Below, one piece after another: positions 33,041 through 41,032 of a DNA stretch of 64,000 nucleotides (position 1 is its first letter; the number at the start of each line of letters is the position of its first letter). The notes under the pieces were generated by a model, which ran no database searches, was not told the DNA's origin, and saw only the letters and a list, made by a program, of their open reading frames with translations. The translations under genes and the position numbers were made by a program. The stretch comes from a virus, in IMG/VR virus record IMGVR_UViG_3300021067_000006, positions 26,838 to 90,837 of that record; one strand, 5' to 3'.

Positions 33041-35482
33041 TCAGAAGCCAAACCCCATCTGCTCGCGCGGCACCGGTCGTCCACGTTCACGCGGGCGAGA
33101 GCGTCCGAAGCTGCGATGCCAGTCGTAGTCGGGGAAGCACACCTCGAGCACGCGCTCGGTGGGCGGCCACACCAGCGTCTCCCAGAGGTAGTGCCGATCT
33201 TCGGTGCCGGGTTCGAACTCGAACAGCCCAACGACCTTCTGCGGCGAGCGCGCACCGTCCACGACCACGTACTCGATGCGCACGCCTTGGCTCACGTCCA
33301 TGCCGAGCTCGCGCATGCGGCGCGCGAGCTCGACGTGCACGGCCTGCGATGCCCACTCATCGCCGTGCTTTTTCTTACGGCGCGCGTAGCCCTCGATCTC
33401 GCGGCTAAGCTGCTTGCTCAGCACGAAGTCGTCGCGCTCGAGCCGACCCTTGAGCACGCGCGCGCGCCATCGATCGGCAAGCTCGCAGAAGTCGCGATGC
33501 GTGTACGGCAGCACAGCCGGCGCTTCCGGCCGGTCCATGCACAGCAGGACCCTGACGGCTTCCTCTTGCATCTCGCGAGCGAGTCGCGCGGAGTCGCCGC
33601 GCTTGAACTCGAGCCCCTTGATCTCGGGGCGCGACAGCTCATTCGCGCGCTTGCCGTCGAAGTGCTCGAACCGTCCGGCGTAGCGTTTCTTTTTGACGTA
33701 AACGAGAATCGAGAATCGCTTCTCGTAAGCGAGCTTGACGCCGAACGGCGGACGACAGCCGCAGCTCGCGAGCAACTTCGGATACAGCTCACGGTTGCAC
33801 GCTTCGACGAACGTACGGAACCGCTGTTCTTCGACGCCCGCGGCGAACACCGAGTCGGTGTCGACTGCGATCGTCTCGATGCCGTGCTGCTCGCGACCGT
33901 ACGCAATCGTCGACTTGATCAGCCACACGCCGGCCTGCGCCACCGACTCGGCGATCTGCCGGCGAAAAAACCTCGAGAACGGCGACCCGACGACGCCGTA
34001 AAACGAGTTGTTGATCTGCTTGTATGCCGTGCTCCGACGGTCCGCGTCTTTCCACTCGTCAGTGCCTGGAACCGCTGCAGCTTTCGCGCGCTTCCACTGC
34101 TCGCGCAACCGCGCGATCTCTTCGACTGCGACGACGAGCAGCCCTTTCGGTTCGGTGCGGAACACCTCGCCCGTCATCGGCACGCGGCAGTAGCCCGGCG
34201 GCGGAGGCACGAGCTCGACACGAGGGTCAACGTTGGGCGCGATGAGACGCTGCGCAGCCTCGGGAACATGCGTCTCGAGCGACATGTTCCACGCGACGAT
34301 GTTGCGCGGGTACATCGCCGCGAAGTCGGCAACGTCGACACCGCGAAGCACACCCTTGTGCTTCGGCTCCATGACGTAAGCGCCGGCGAATGGGTCGGCT
34401 TCGCCCGGCGTTTGGAAGCGCGATGGGAAGTGACCGCCGCCGCGCTCGCGCGCGAGCCGCAGGATGAACGACTCCACGAAGCTCGTCGCCCGCATACCGC
34501 GCGCATCGGGGAACGTGCCGCACACGAGGCACAACTCGATCATCAGCTCGATGAAGCCGGTGCGCTTCTCAATGCGCCACGCGAGCTCAGTGTCGACGAC
34601 GTTGTAATCGCTGAGCAGCGCGCGCTGCTCGCCACCGGCGGCCCAGTAATCCCAGGACTTGCGCGCTTCAACGGAAAGCTTCGCGACGTCGGCCTCGCCG
34701 TGCAGCACACGCGCTGCCACGCGGCCGAGCGCCATGCTCTGCTTCTCCTCGCCGCTCTCGGATGCCGAGATGTTTCCCTTGCGAAAGATGGCGAGGTGAT
34801 CGGCCGTGAGCCAGCGCCTCAGGTTCACGCGGATACCGAGCCGCGCGACGCGCGCGCCAAGCACCGGGAAGTCGAAGCCGTGCTCGTCATCCTCCCAATC
34901 GTCGCCGCCGTACCACGCGAGCACGAGGTCGACCGACATGAGCTCGTCGAATAGGTCCTCGAGCAGCAGCGTCTCGGCCTCGTCGGTGTCGTGCTCGAGC
35001 ACGCCTCTGACCTTCTCGCCGTCCTCGAACGTGAGCGACCAGCACAGCACGCGCGCCTCGCTCTTCTGCGACATCGGCACACGCGAATCCGTCTCGATGT
35101 CGAGGATCGCCCAACGCGGGCGCTGCACCGAGAACCCGCGCTCGACCATCACGCGGCGCACCGGGTTCAGGTCGCCTTCATACGTGGCGATGCCGCGCTG
35201 CTCGAAGTAGCCGCCGCGCCCACAGAACGACCGCGCGACGTCGTAGCTCGCCCAGCGCAGCCGAACCCAATCGCCCTCGATCGCGTAGCCGCGCACCGCG
35301 CGCGATCGCTTCGCCTGCGCTTCGATGTCCGCGGCGAAGTCCTCGCGTCGGATGTGGCACGCGTACTCGGCGGGGAACAGATGCTTGCTGACAGAGCCGT
35401 CCTGCTCACGGCGCAGCAGCACCACGCGGTCGCCAGCGACGAACCCGTTGACGAAAAATTGAGGCGGACCCGACCCGTTCAT
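33041..35482 (-). CDS. family B DNA polymerase with 3'-5' exonuclease, 813 aa
   Basis: Exo I DIETD (128-132), Exo II around HGFDFPVL, Exo III SDYNVVD (291-297); polymerase motif A DFAAMYP (386-392), motif B around KQINNSFYG (488-496), motif C DTDS (541-544), and KKKRYAG. All catalytic acids are present, so a proofreading replicative polymerase. The ATG at 35482 overlaps the stop of a 25-codon leader ORF and sits in a strong inverted repeat. Confidence 0.95.
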   Translation of the reverse strand: MNGSGPPQFFVNGFVAGDRVVLLRREQDGSVSKHLFPAEYACHIRREDFAADIEAQAKRSRAVRGYAIEGDWVRLRWASYDVARSFCGRGGYFEQRGIATYEGDLNPVRRVMVERGFSVQRPRWAILDIETDSRVPMSQKSEARVLCWSLTFEDGEKVRGVLEHDTDEAETLLLEDLFDELMSVDLVLAWYGGDDWEDDEHGFDFPVLGARVARLGIRVNLRRWLTADHLAIFRKGNISASESGEEKQSMALGRVAARVLHGEADVAKLSVEARKSWDYWAAGGEQRALLSDYNVVDTELAWRIEKRTGFIELMIELCLVCGTFPDARGMRATSFVESFILRLARERGGGHFPSRFQTPGEADPFAGAYVMEPKHKGVLRGVDVADFAAMYPRNIVAWNMSLETHVPEAAQRLIAPNVDPRVELVPPPPGYCRVPMTGEVFRTEPKGLLVVAVEEIARLREQWKRAKAAAVPGTDEWKDADRRSTAYKQINNSFYGVVGSPFSRFFRRQIAESVAQAGVWLIKSTIAYGREQHGIETIAVDTDSVFAAGVEEQRFRTFVEACNRELYPKLLASCGCRPPFGVKLAYEKRFSILVYVKKKRYAGRFEHFDGKRANELSRPEIKGLEFKRGDSARLAREMQEEAVRVLLCMDRPEAPAVLPYTHRDFCELADRWRARVLKGRLERDDFVLSKQLSREIEGYARRKKKHGDEWASQAVHVELARRMRELGMDVSQGVRIEYVVVDGARSPQKVVGLFEFEPGTEDRHYLWETLVWPPTERVLEVCFPDYDWHRSFGRSRPRERGRPVPREQMGFGF

Positions 35483-35554
35483 GCAGACGGGAGCGCCGGG
35501 GAAGGGAAGCCCGGCGCCGGAGGTTGGTGGGGTCGTCGGGTTCGGGTCCGCCTC
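35461..35554 (-). promoter_or_regulatory. stem enclosing the polymerase start codon
   Basis: 35537-35554 pairs with 35461-35477 over about 17 bp with one bulged base, so the first polymerase codons pair with the leader. Inside lies a second hairpin, 35493-35500 with 35510-35517 (GCGCCGGG/CCCGGCGC). The ATG would sit at the base of the inner region. Confidence 0.55.
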
Positions 35555-35556
35555 AC
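35479..35556 (-). CDS. 25-aa leader peptide upstream of DNA polymerase
   Basis: GTG 35556 lies five bases after GCATCATAG and opens a 25-codon frame (MRRTRTRRPHQPPAP...) whose TGA overlaps the polymerase ATG (ATGA). It is Arg/Pro-rich and may be a leader whose translation opens the hairpin rather than a functional protein. Confidence 0.4.
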   Translation of the reverse strand: MRRTRTRRPHQPPAPGFPSPALPSA

Positions 35557-35561
35557 AAGTC

Positions 35562-36875
35562 CTATGATGCCGCGTCGACCTTTCGGTGCTCGATGATCAA
35601 CACGAGCCCGCGGCCCTCGACGTTGACCAGCCGATAGTGCGTCTCGGTTCCGTTGATCGCAACGTCGAGCCCGTGCGGATCGTCGTCGACCGACGTCGCC
35701 GCGCGCGGCGTCCCGTCGACGTTGGGGTTGCGCGCGTACAGCGCGATCTCGCGACGCTGGCTCGAGTGCACGAGCACGATCTCGTCCTCGGAAACGATAC
35801 GCGGTCGGGACGCAGGCGCGCCGCCCGTACCCGTGCTCGGCTTGTCTGCACTCGGCTGCTGCACGTTCGCCGCGCTCGCCGCGCCGTTCGCTTCCGATGG
35901 CTCTGCCTTGCGCGTGCCGTCGAACGGCGTGCCCGTGCGCGCCGTTCCGAAGCCACCGCGCGAGCTCGGCTGCACGACAGGATCGCGCGTCGCGCCGGGA
36001 TGTTCCTGCTGCACTCGCTGCTCGAGCTCACGACTGCTCAGCACCCCGGCTTTCTCGAGCAGCTTCGCGCGTGCTTCCTCTGGCACTCGCACGAGCACCT
36101 TCAGCTTGGTGATCCCAAACTTCCTGACGTCGGCTTCCTCGAACGCCGTCGCGACCGCCATCACGTCGCGCGCGAGCTGCGGCGACATGTTGAGCTCGGC
36201 TGTGCAGAACGCCGCCCATGACTTGTACAGCGGCTGCCCCTTCGCATCGACGCGAAACTTGTACAGACCACGATCGTAGTTGTCGAACAGGGCACGGCCT
36301 AGCTGCCAGTACGTTCCGACCGCGTCGCCCTGCAGCGTCTTGATGCGCTTGACCGATGCGTCGAGCTCTTTCGCTGCGCCCTTCATCGCCGCCGCGTTCG
36401 ACGTCGCGAGCGGCAGCGCCGGCGCCTTCTCAGTCGCAGCCGGTTTCGATGCAGCAGCGGGCTTCGACACACCTGCCGGCTTCGCCTTCGTCGCAGCAGG
36501 CTTCGCCTTCGTCGCAGCAGGCTTCGCCTTCGACGCAGCAGGCTTCGCCTTCGCTTCATCAGCGGCAGCCTTCACCTGCACACCCGACGCCGCAGGCGAG
36601 TCTGCGGTCGGCGCGGTCTCACCGGTTCCGCAGTACGGACACACCGGCAGCGAGAGCAGCGACGGCCCGCCGCAGCTGCGGCAGTCGCCGAGCTTTTTCT
36701 CGTCCTTTTCCTTCAGGACTATATCGGCATATTCGCGCACACGTTTTTCGACGGAGTCTTTCGCCGTGAACTTGAGGCCGGCCTGCTTCGCGTATTCGTT
36801 GAGGGTCGTGAGATTCACCTTCGCGAGGTCGACACCACGCACCAACTTCGGAACGTTCGCTACTGCTTGAGTCAT
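35562..36875 (-). CDS. zinc-ribbon and KPA-repeat protein, 437 aa
   Basis: Residues 1-60 helical; a CRSCGGP...CPYCG ribbon (65-82); a histone H1-like Lys/Ala/Pro segment (KPAATKAKPAATKAKPA); then a conserved helical domain (GTYWQLGRALFDNYDRGLY, MSPQLARDVMAVATAFEE) and a beta C-terminus. Nucleic-acid binding is likely. ATG overlaps the sigma-factor stop. Not recognised beyond that. Confidence 0.75.
   Translation of the reverse strand: MTQAVANVPKLVRGVDLAKVNLTTLNEYAKQAGLKFTAKDSVEKRVREYADIVLKEKDEKKLGDCRSCGGPSLLSLPVCPYCGTGETAPTADSPAASGVQVKAAADEAKAKPAASKAKPAATKAKPAATKAKPAGVSKPAAASKPAATEKAPALPLATSNAAAMKGAAKELDASVKRIKTLQGDAVGTYWQLGRALFDNYDRGLYKFRVDAKGQPLYKSWAAFCTAELNMSPQLARDVMAVATAFEEADVRKFGITKLKVLVRVPEEARAKLLEKAGVLSSRELEQRVQQEHPGATRDPVVQPSSRGGFGTARTGTPFDGTRKAEPSEANGAASAANVQQPSADKPSTGTGGAPASRPRIVSEDEIVLVHSSQRREIALYARNPNVDGTPRAATSVDDDPHGLDVAINGTETHYRLVNVEGRGLVLIIEHRKVDAAS
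36480..36554. repeat. 21-bp tandem repeat, about 3.5 units, coding
   Basis: Successive 21-bp units (starting CTTCGCCTTCGTCGCAGCAG) encode the KPAATKA heptads of the 437-aa protein. The last unit is truncated and diverged. Confidence 0.8.
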
Positions 36876-37519
36876 GAGAGAGGGCTTTCACTGGATTGAG
36901 AGAGGGTAGCTTTGAGCACACGGCGCACTGCGCGCTCAGCGTGCTCGGGTTCGATGTTGAATGCGAGATGCAGCATGCTGTTCCGCCGCACTGTTTCGAC
37001 CGTCTGCCGGAGGTCACCGGTGCGAGCCAGCACGCCGAGCACGTACCGCTGCAAGCTCTCCTGCGCTCGCTCTGCGAGCAACGCAAGCGTCTCGCGACGC
37101 TCGCACTGCTCGTGCATCTCGACCGTCTCGTCGACGTCGGCAGACGCCTTTTCGACGAGACGCTGCTCGGCCGTGCCGTCGATAGCTAAACACGCGAACG
37201 GCAACGGGTAACGGGACTTGCTTTTGCCGTCGCGGCGGAACGCACAGCGCTCGCGATGCAGCCACTTGACCGCCTTGTCACACGCGTTCCAAACGACGAA
37301 ATCTTCGAGCGACCGCCCCCGTTCCGGATCCCAACGCGGCACCCGTCGGTGGACGTCGGCGAGCATCACCTGCACGACATCCTCGATGTCGACCGAAGGC
37401 GGTAGGCGCCAGCGTCGAATCAGCGACGACGCGAGGGAAAACCATTCCTTTCGGGTGATGGCGTAGAAGCGGGCAAAGGTGATGCGCCCGCAGTGATAAG
37501 CGCGCAACTCGTTTTTCAT
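36872..37519 (-). CDS. phage RNA polymerase sigma factor, 215 aa
   Basis: Residues 12-88 (FYAITRKEWFSLASSLIRRW, VDIEDVVQVMLADVHRRVPRW, FVVWNACDKAVKWLHRER) follow sigma-70 region 2 closely. Region 4 is not obvious; the C-terminal 60 residues are helical (LLAERAQESLQRYVLGVLAR and QTVETVRRNSMLHLAF, an HTH-like candidate). It could direct host RNA polymerase to the TTGCGC/TCGCGC promoters of this phage. Preceded by a leader ORF and a 16-bp stem. Confidence 0.75.
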   Translation of the reverse strand: MKNELRAYHCGRITFARFYAITRKEWFSLASSLIRRWRLPPSVDIEDVVQVMLADVHRRVPRWDPERGRSLEDFVVWNACDKAVKWLHRERCAFRRDGKSKSRYPLPFACLAIDGTAEQRLVEKASADVDETVEMHEQCERRETLALLAERAQESLQRYVLGVLARTGDLRQTVETVRRNSMLHLAFNIEPEHAERAVRRVLKATLSQSSESPLS

Positions 37520-37599
37520 GACGGCGACTTCCGTGCGAAAGTGAGGCGCTGCGGCTCGCCAACCCTCGAGAGGGGAGGGAAGGCGAGCCGCAGCGCCAT
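37516..37599 (-). CDS. 27-aa leader peptide upstream of sigma factor
   Basis: ATG 37599 follows GAGGGG. The 27-codon frame (MALRLAFPPLSRVGEPQ...) runs through the whole hairpin and its TGA overlaps the sigma-factor ATG (ATGA). Possibly a regulatory leader; it could equally be chance, since the hairpin constrains the codons. Confidence 0.35.
   Translation of the reverse strand: MALRLAFPPLSRVGEPQRLTFARKSPS
37545..37597 (-). promoter_or_regulatory. 16-bp stem-loop before sigma factor
   Basis: GGCGCTGCGGCTCGCC pairs perfectly with 37582-37597; the 21-nt loop itself holds CCCTC/GAGGG. It lies between the DUF932-like stop and the sigma start. There is no T-tract, so it is a terminator-like or attenuation element rather than a classical intrinsic terminator. 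Confidence 0.65.
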
Positions 37600-37607
37600 C
37601 GGGCCCC

Positions 37608-39176
37608 TCAGATAGTGATCGCCTCGAACGGCAGAGCGCGGCGCTTCTGGTCGAGCAACAGGCGACCGGCAGCAGCCTGCACCTCATCCTCGAGCCACGG
37701 GTCCGTGTTGACCTCGTGAGCCCAGCGCGTGAAAGCGTTGACGACCGCGGCGCGGGTCACGCCGCGCGCGGGGTCGGGGCGCCCGTCAACGAGCGAGCTG
37801 CGCGTCGCGCTGCTCACGTCGCGGTCGTACATCGACAGCAGCTGTCGCACGACCTCGGGGCGCTTGCCTCGCACCGGCACGAGCTCGCGCTCGATGCAGC
37901 CGTTGAACGCAGCCGCGAGCACCTCGCGCGCCGGCCGGGACATCAGCTCTTCGTCGGCGGCGCTGAGCACGTTCTCGTGCGTGGCCAGGTTCCAGGCCCG
38001 CACGAAGTGATCGATCTTGCCGAGCGCCGCAGCGAACTCATCGTCGAACCGTTCGGCGAGCGCCTCGACGCTGCCGACGTGACGGATGCGAGCGACCTCC
38101 TGCGAGGCCTCATCGAGGATGATGAGGTTTAGGCAGAGGTTCTGCCAAACAACCGCGCTCACGACGATCGAGCCCGAGCCATCGTCGCGCGTGCGCACCG
38201 TGACGCCCGCTTTAAAAAACTCGCCGGCGACGTAGTTCTCGGGCTGCACGTCGCTGTGAAACAGCGCCTCGATGCGCGTGCGCACGCCGTCGTACACGAC
38301 CCCGCCGCGCGCGCCGTCGGCGTAGCCGAGCGTGTTGAGCGAGCGCCGTACCGCCGCAGCGACGCGATCCGAGTCGAACGTCGCGTACTTCGGACCAACG
38401 ACGCCGAACACCTCGGGCTTGTCCTCGGGCCCGCGCAGGCGCAGCTTCGCGTCGCCCCGCTGAGCCTGTGCACCATCGTCGCCCGCGAGCCAGTGGTTGA
38501 CGTTCGTCGCGCGCAGCCGCGGCGTGCAGCGCTCGAGGTACTCACGGCCTCCGATGCCCGAGCGCGTCAGCAGACCGCCGAACCCGACCACCGAAGGGAA
38601 CCCGACGAGCCGGTGCACGTCACCCTCGGTGCGAACGAACGCGCCATCGCTGCGCATGCGCAGCTCGCCGAGCGGCATGTCGAGGTCGCGCCGGTTCTCG
38701 TCGACGATGCGCCGCTCGAACGCGACACAGCTGTCGACCGTGCGATCCATGGCCGACCACTCGAGACGCGACGTGCGCGCGTTCTCGACGCCGACATCGA
38801 TCACGCGCGAGCCCCGAGCGTAAACCGTCTGCTTCGGCGCAAAGCCATTCGCTTCCGCTGCCGCCTTGTCAGCGAGAGACCGGGCACGGCCTTCCTCGCT
38901 GATGCCGCCTTCCTGCCGCGACACCCGCGGCACGCGGCCAGCCGGCGGCGCGATGACAATGGGAGCAGTCGAGCCATCGCCAAGCGCGTGCGGCGCCGGC
39001 TGTGCAGCGGGCGCCGGTATGGCGCCGCGCGGTTGCATATCGTTCGAAGCGACCGGGGTCACCTTTGGAACGCCACCACCCGCGAGCTTCACGAGCTCGT
39101 CGCACGTCGCGAACGTCTGCTCGGCCGATACGATCCGCTTCTCATTCCCCAGGGTCACGATGTACTGCTGTTGCAT
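37608..39176 (-). CDS. DUF932-like phage/plasmid protein, 522 aa
   Basis: After a variable N-terminal 110 residues, segments such as FGVVGPKYATFDSDRVAAAV, EALFHSDVQPENY and SAVVWQNLCLNLI have the order and character of DUF932 proteins, which occur near replication/recombination genes of plasmids and phages, function unknown. ATG 39176 is the only gene directly behind promoter P5. The degenerate palindrome at 39018 lies in its codons MQPRGAIP. Confidence 0.6.
   Translation of the reverse strand: MQQQYIVTLGNEKRIVSAEQTFATCDELVKLAGGGVPKVTPVASNDMQPRGAIPAPAAQPAPHALGDGSTAPIVIAPPAGRVPRVSRQEGGISEEGRARSLADKAAAEANGFAPKQTVYARGSRVIDVGVENARTSRLEWSAMDRTVDSCVAFERRIVDENRRDLDMPLGELRMRSDGAFVRTEGDVHRLVGFPSVVGFGGLLTRSGIGGREYLERCTPRLRATNVNHWLAGDDGAQAQRGDAKLRLRGPEDKPEVFGVVGPKYATFDSDRVAAAVRRSLNTLGYADGARGGVVYDGVRTRIEALFHSDVQPENYVAGEFFKAGVTVRTRDDGSGSIVVSAVVWQNLCLNLIILDEASQEVARIRHVGSVEALAERFDDEFAAALGKIDHFVRAWNLATHENVLSAADEELMSRPAREVLAAAFNGCIERELVPVRGKRPEVVRQLLSMYDRDVSSATRSSLVDGRPDPARGVTRAAVVNAFTRWAHEVNTDPWLEDEVQAAAGRLLLDQKRRALPFEAITI
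39018..39039. repeat. 22-bp palindromic element, degenerate copy
   Basis: TATGG and GCATA arms flank CGCCGCGCGGTT: same arms and spacing as the other copies but a changed core. In the 5' part of the DUF932-like gene. Confidence 0.45.
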
Positions 39177-39194
39177 CTCTTGCGTCTGCTTTCT

Positions 39195-39253
39195 CCGGCT
39201 CAGCGCCGGGCACCAACAAGAGACACCCTAGAGCATCTTGCGTCGTCGCGCAA
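39195..39253 (-). promoter_or_regulatory. promoter P5 with one GCTGA-loop hairpin
   Basis: -35 TTGCGC (39248-39253), 17-base spacer, -10 TAGGGT (39225-39230), then one hairpin CCGGC-GCTGA-GCCGG (39195-39209) that abuts the Shine-Dalgarno region GGAGAAAG. The A-rich stretch upstream of the -35 could act as an UP element. Confidence 0.7.
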
Positions 39254-39274
39254 CTACTTTTTTTCGGCGGCCCC

Positions 39275-39670
39275 TCAGGCCGCCCGGGAAGGGCGCGGGT
39301 CTTTGAACCCGGCCTCCCGCAGCGCGTCGATCCAACGAGCCACCGAGCTCGGCTGCACGCCGAGGGCCTCTGCGACTTTGTTCTGCTGCCCGAGCTCGGC
39401 GAACAGGGTTACGAGCCGAGCGTGCACGGCCTCCGGCTGGGAATCGATGAGCAGCGAGAACGTCGCGACGCCGGCCTCGATGCGGGGGTCGGTGTAGCCC
39501 TCGGCCCCGAGCCGAGAGATCCACCGCGTCACCGTCGACGGCGCAACGCCGAGCGCACGCGCGACCGCGTGCAGCCCACGCTGCCGCTTGAAGCTCGAGA
39601 CGAGCTTCGCGTGCGCACGCGCGGGGTCGGTCGTAACGAGCGCGCCTAGGGGGTCGTGACGGAATGACAT
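39275..39670 (-). CDS. duplicated helix-turn-helix regulator, 131 aa
   Basis: Two tandem HTH units: GLHAVARALGVAPSTVTRWI and NKVAEALGVQPSSVARWI, each followed by a short wing-like GAEGYTDPR/EAGFKDPR. The spacing suggests a duplication within one gene. A DNA-binding regulator, well placed to act on its own promoter region or on the 22-bp palindromes. ATG 39670 after CATAAT and 12 bases. Confidence 0.8.
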   Translation of the reverse strand: MSFRHDPLGALVTTDPARAHAKLVSSFKRQRGLHAVARALGVAPSTVTRWISRLGAEGYTDPRIEAGVATFSLLIDSQPEAVHARLVTLFAELGQQNKVAEALGVQPSSVARWIDALREAGFKDPRPSRAA

Positions 39671-39683
39671 TGCCGTGTCGCGA

Positions 39684-39833
39684 TTATGCCGCAGACGCCT
39701 CAGCTAGGGTGGAGAAGTAACGCGCGAGCGCGTCGATGTCCTCGATGGCTTCGGCGTGGGTCGACGCGCGAATCTCATCCGCGATCTCATCGACCGTCTT
39801 ACCGGCGCACGCTGCTCTGATGCTGTCGATCAC
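39684..39833 (-). CDS. 49-aa acidic helical protein
   Basis: GTG 39833 overlaps the Fis-like stop. IDSIRAACAGKTVDEIADEI then LARYFSTLAEASAA; acidic helices. Could be a partner or antagonist of the neighbouring HTH proteins; unproven. Confidence 0.6.
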   Translation of the reverse strand: MIDSIRAACAGKTVDEIADEIRASTHAEAIEDIDALARYFSTLAEASAA

Positions 39834-40069
39834 TTCTTCCACGGCGTCTCTCTCCGGCGACGTCGCTCAGCACGCAGCGCGTCGACCTGCTCCCAAAGCT
39901 TGACACGAGATAGCACGCGGTAAAGGTGACGACGGCTCACGCACAGATCGTGGGCTGCCGCGCGCACGTTGCCCCCTCGGCGCTCGAGCGCCTGCAGCAG
40001 CAAGGCGCGGCCCTGCTCGATGTCCTCGGACACCACGCGGAACACGTGCGGGCGCTTCGTGTCAGCCAA
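39830..40069 (-). CDS. Fis-like HTH protein, 79 aa
   Basis: LLQALERRGGNVRAAAHDLC then VSRRHLYRVLSRVKLWE is the Fis/NtrC C-terminal HTH pattern. The N-terminal dimerisation part is short. TTG start 40069 overlaps the primase stop by eight bases. Confidence 0.75.
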   Translation of the reverse strand: MADTKRPHVFRVVSEDIEQGRALLLQALERRGGNVRAAAHDLCVSRRHLYRVLSRVKLWEQVDALRAERRRRRETPWKK

Positions 40070-41018
40070 CGCTCACCAGCCTTGCCAGTTCAGCCGGCTC
40101 GAGCGCATCGCAGTCGACGCCTTCGGGCAACAGCACACGAGCCACGACAGCGTGCCGCGCGAGCACGTCGTGCAACATGGTGAATGCCTTCCGCCCAGCG
40201 TCATCCTGGTCAGTTGCCACGACGACGCGGGCGAACGACGCGAGCTTCGACACCTGACTCGGATGCAGCGACGAGCCCATGAGCGCGGCGATCGCGACGT
40301 CGGGCAGAGCGCGCTCGACGGCGAGCGCGTTGAACGCGCCTTCGGTGACGACCACGGTGCTGCGCTCGCTCGGCCACCACTCCTCACCGAACACCGCCGC
40401 GGGCGAGGGCCGCTCGCGCGCCGCGGGCTCGCGGTACTTCCGTTTCGCGCGAACGATGGCGCGCGCCGTGTACGAGAGCAGCCTGCCGTTCCCATCTCGC
40501 ACGGGAATCACCACGCGCGGGATTCCCTCGAGCTCACCGTCTTCGTACGCCAAACCCTCAGGCGCGAAGCCGAGGCCCCATCTCACGACCTGCGAAGCCG
40601 TGAGCTTCCGAACGTCGAGCACGTAGCTGCGCGCGTCGTCAGGCCATGCGTCGAGCGTGGCGAACTCCACGACGTCCGGCATCACCAGCCCGGCGAACCG
40701 CTCGCGCAGCTCGAGCTCGACCGCGTGCGGCACAGGGCGCGCCGTGGGCGGCATCTCTTTGAGCCAGTCGATCGCTTCCTTCGGGGTGATGTCGAGCACG
40801 ATCGCAACGAGCTTCATCGGCCCGCCGTGAAAGCCGCACGAGAGGCACGAATGGCAAGCGTGGTACGGATGGCCCGGCTCATCGCGGATGAACCACGGTG
40901 TGCCTGAGCGCGTGATGTGATCGGGGTTCGGACACGATGCCTCGAACTTCCGAGCGCCAACACGCTTCGCTCGAATCTGCAGGCGCTCGAGTAGCAGCTC
41001 GACGTCGACGCGGAACAT
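40062..41018 (-). CDS. DNA primase (zinc finger plus Toprim), 318 aa
   Basis: CPNPDH...CHSCLSCGFHGG is a CHC2-type zinc site; VVVTEGAFNALAVER and VATDQDDAG are Toprim motifs. It is shorter than DnaG and may need the DnaB-type helicase next door. ATG 41018 follows GCATCATCA plus five bases. Confidence 0.88.
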   Translation of the reverse strand: MFRVDVELLLERLQIRAKRVGARKFEASCPNPDHITRSGTPWFIRDEPGHPYHACHSCLSCGFHGGPMKLVAIVLDITPKEAIDWLKEMPPTARPVPHAVELELRERFAGLVMPDVVEFATLDAWPDDARSYVLDVRKLTASQVVRWGLGFAPEGLAYEDGELEGIPRVVIPVRDGNGRLLSYTARAIVRAKRKYREPAARERPSPAAVFGEEWWPSERSTVVVTEGAFNALAVERALPDVAIAALMGSSLHPSQVSKLASFARVVVATDQDDAGRKAFTMLHDVLARHAVVARVLLPEGVDCDALEPAELARLVSVG

Positions 41019-41032
41019 CACCGTGATGATGC

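Noticed and set aside
32735-34954. Plus-strand frame of 739 codons
   Set aside because: Antisense of the DNA polymerase gene, whose catalytic motifs are all present on the minus strand.
35537-35560. tRNA-like T-arm (GGTTCGGGTCC)
   Set aside because: No acceptor or anticodon stem around it; the sequence is the arm of the polymerase leader hairpin.
37545-37597. Classical intrinsic terminator
   Set aside because: Strong stem but no T-tract on the transcribed side, so it is listed as a regulatory stem-loop only.
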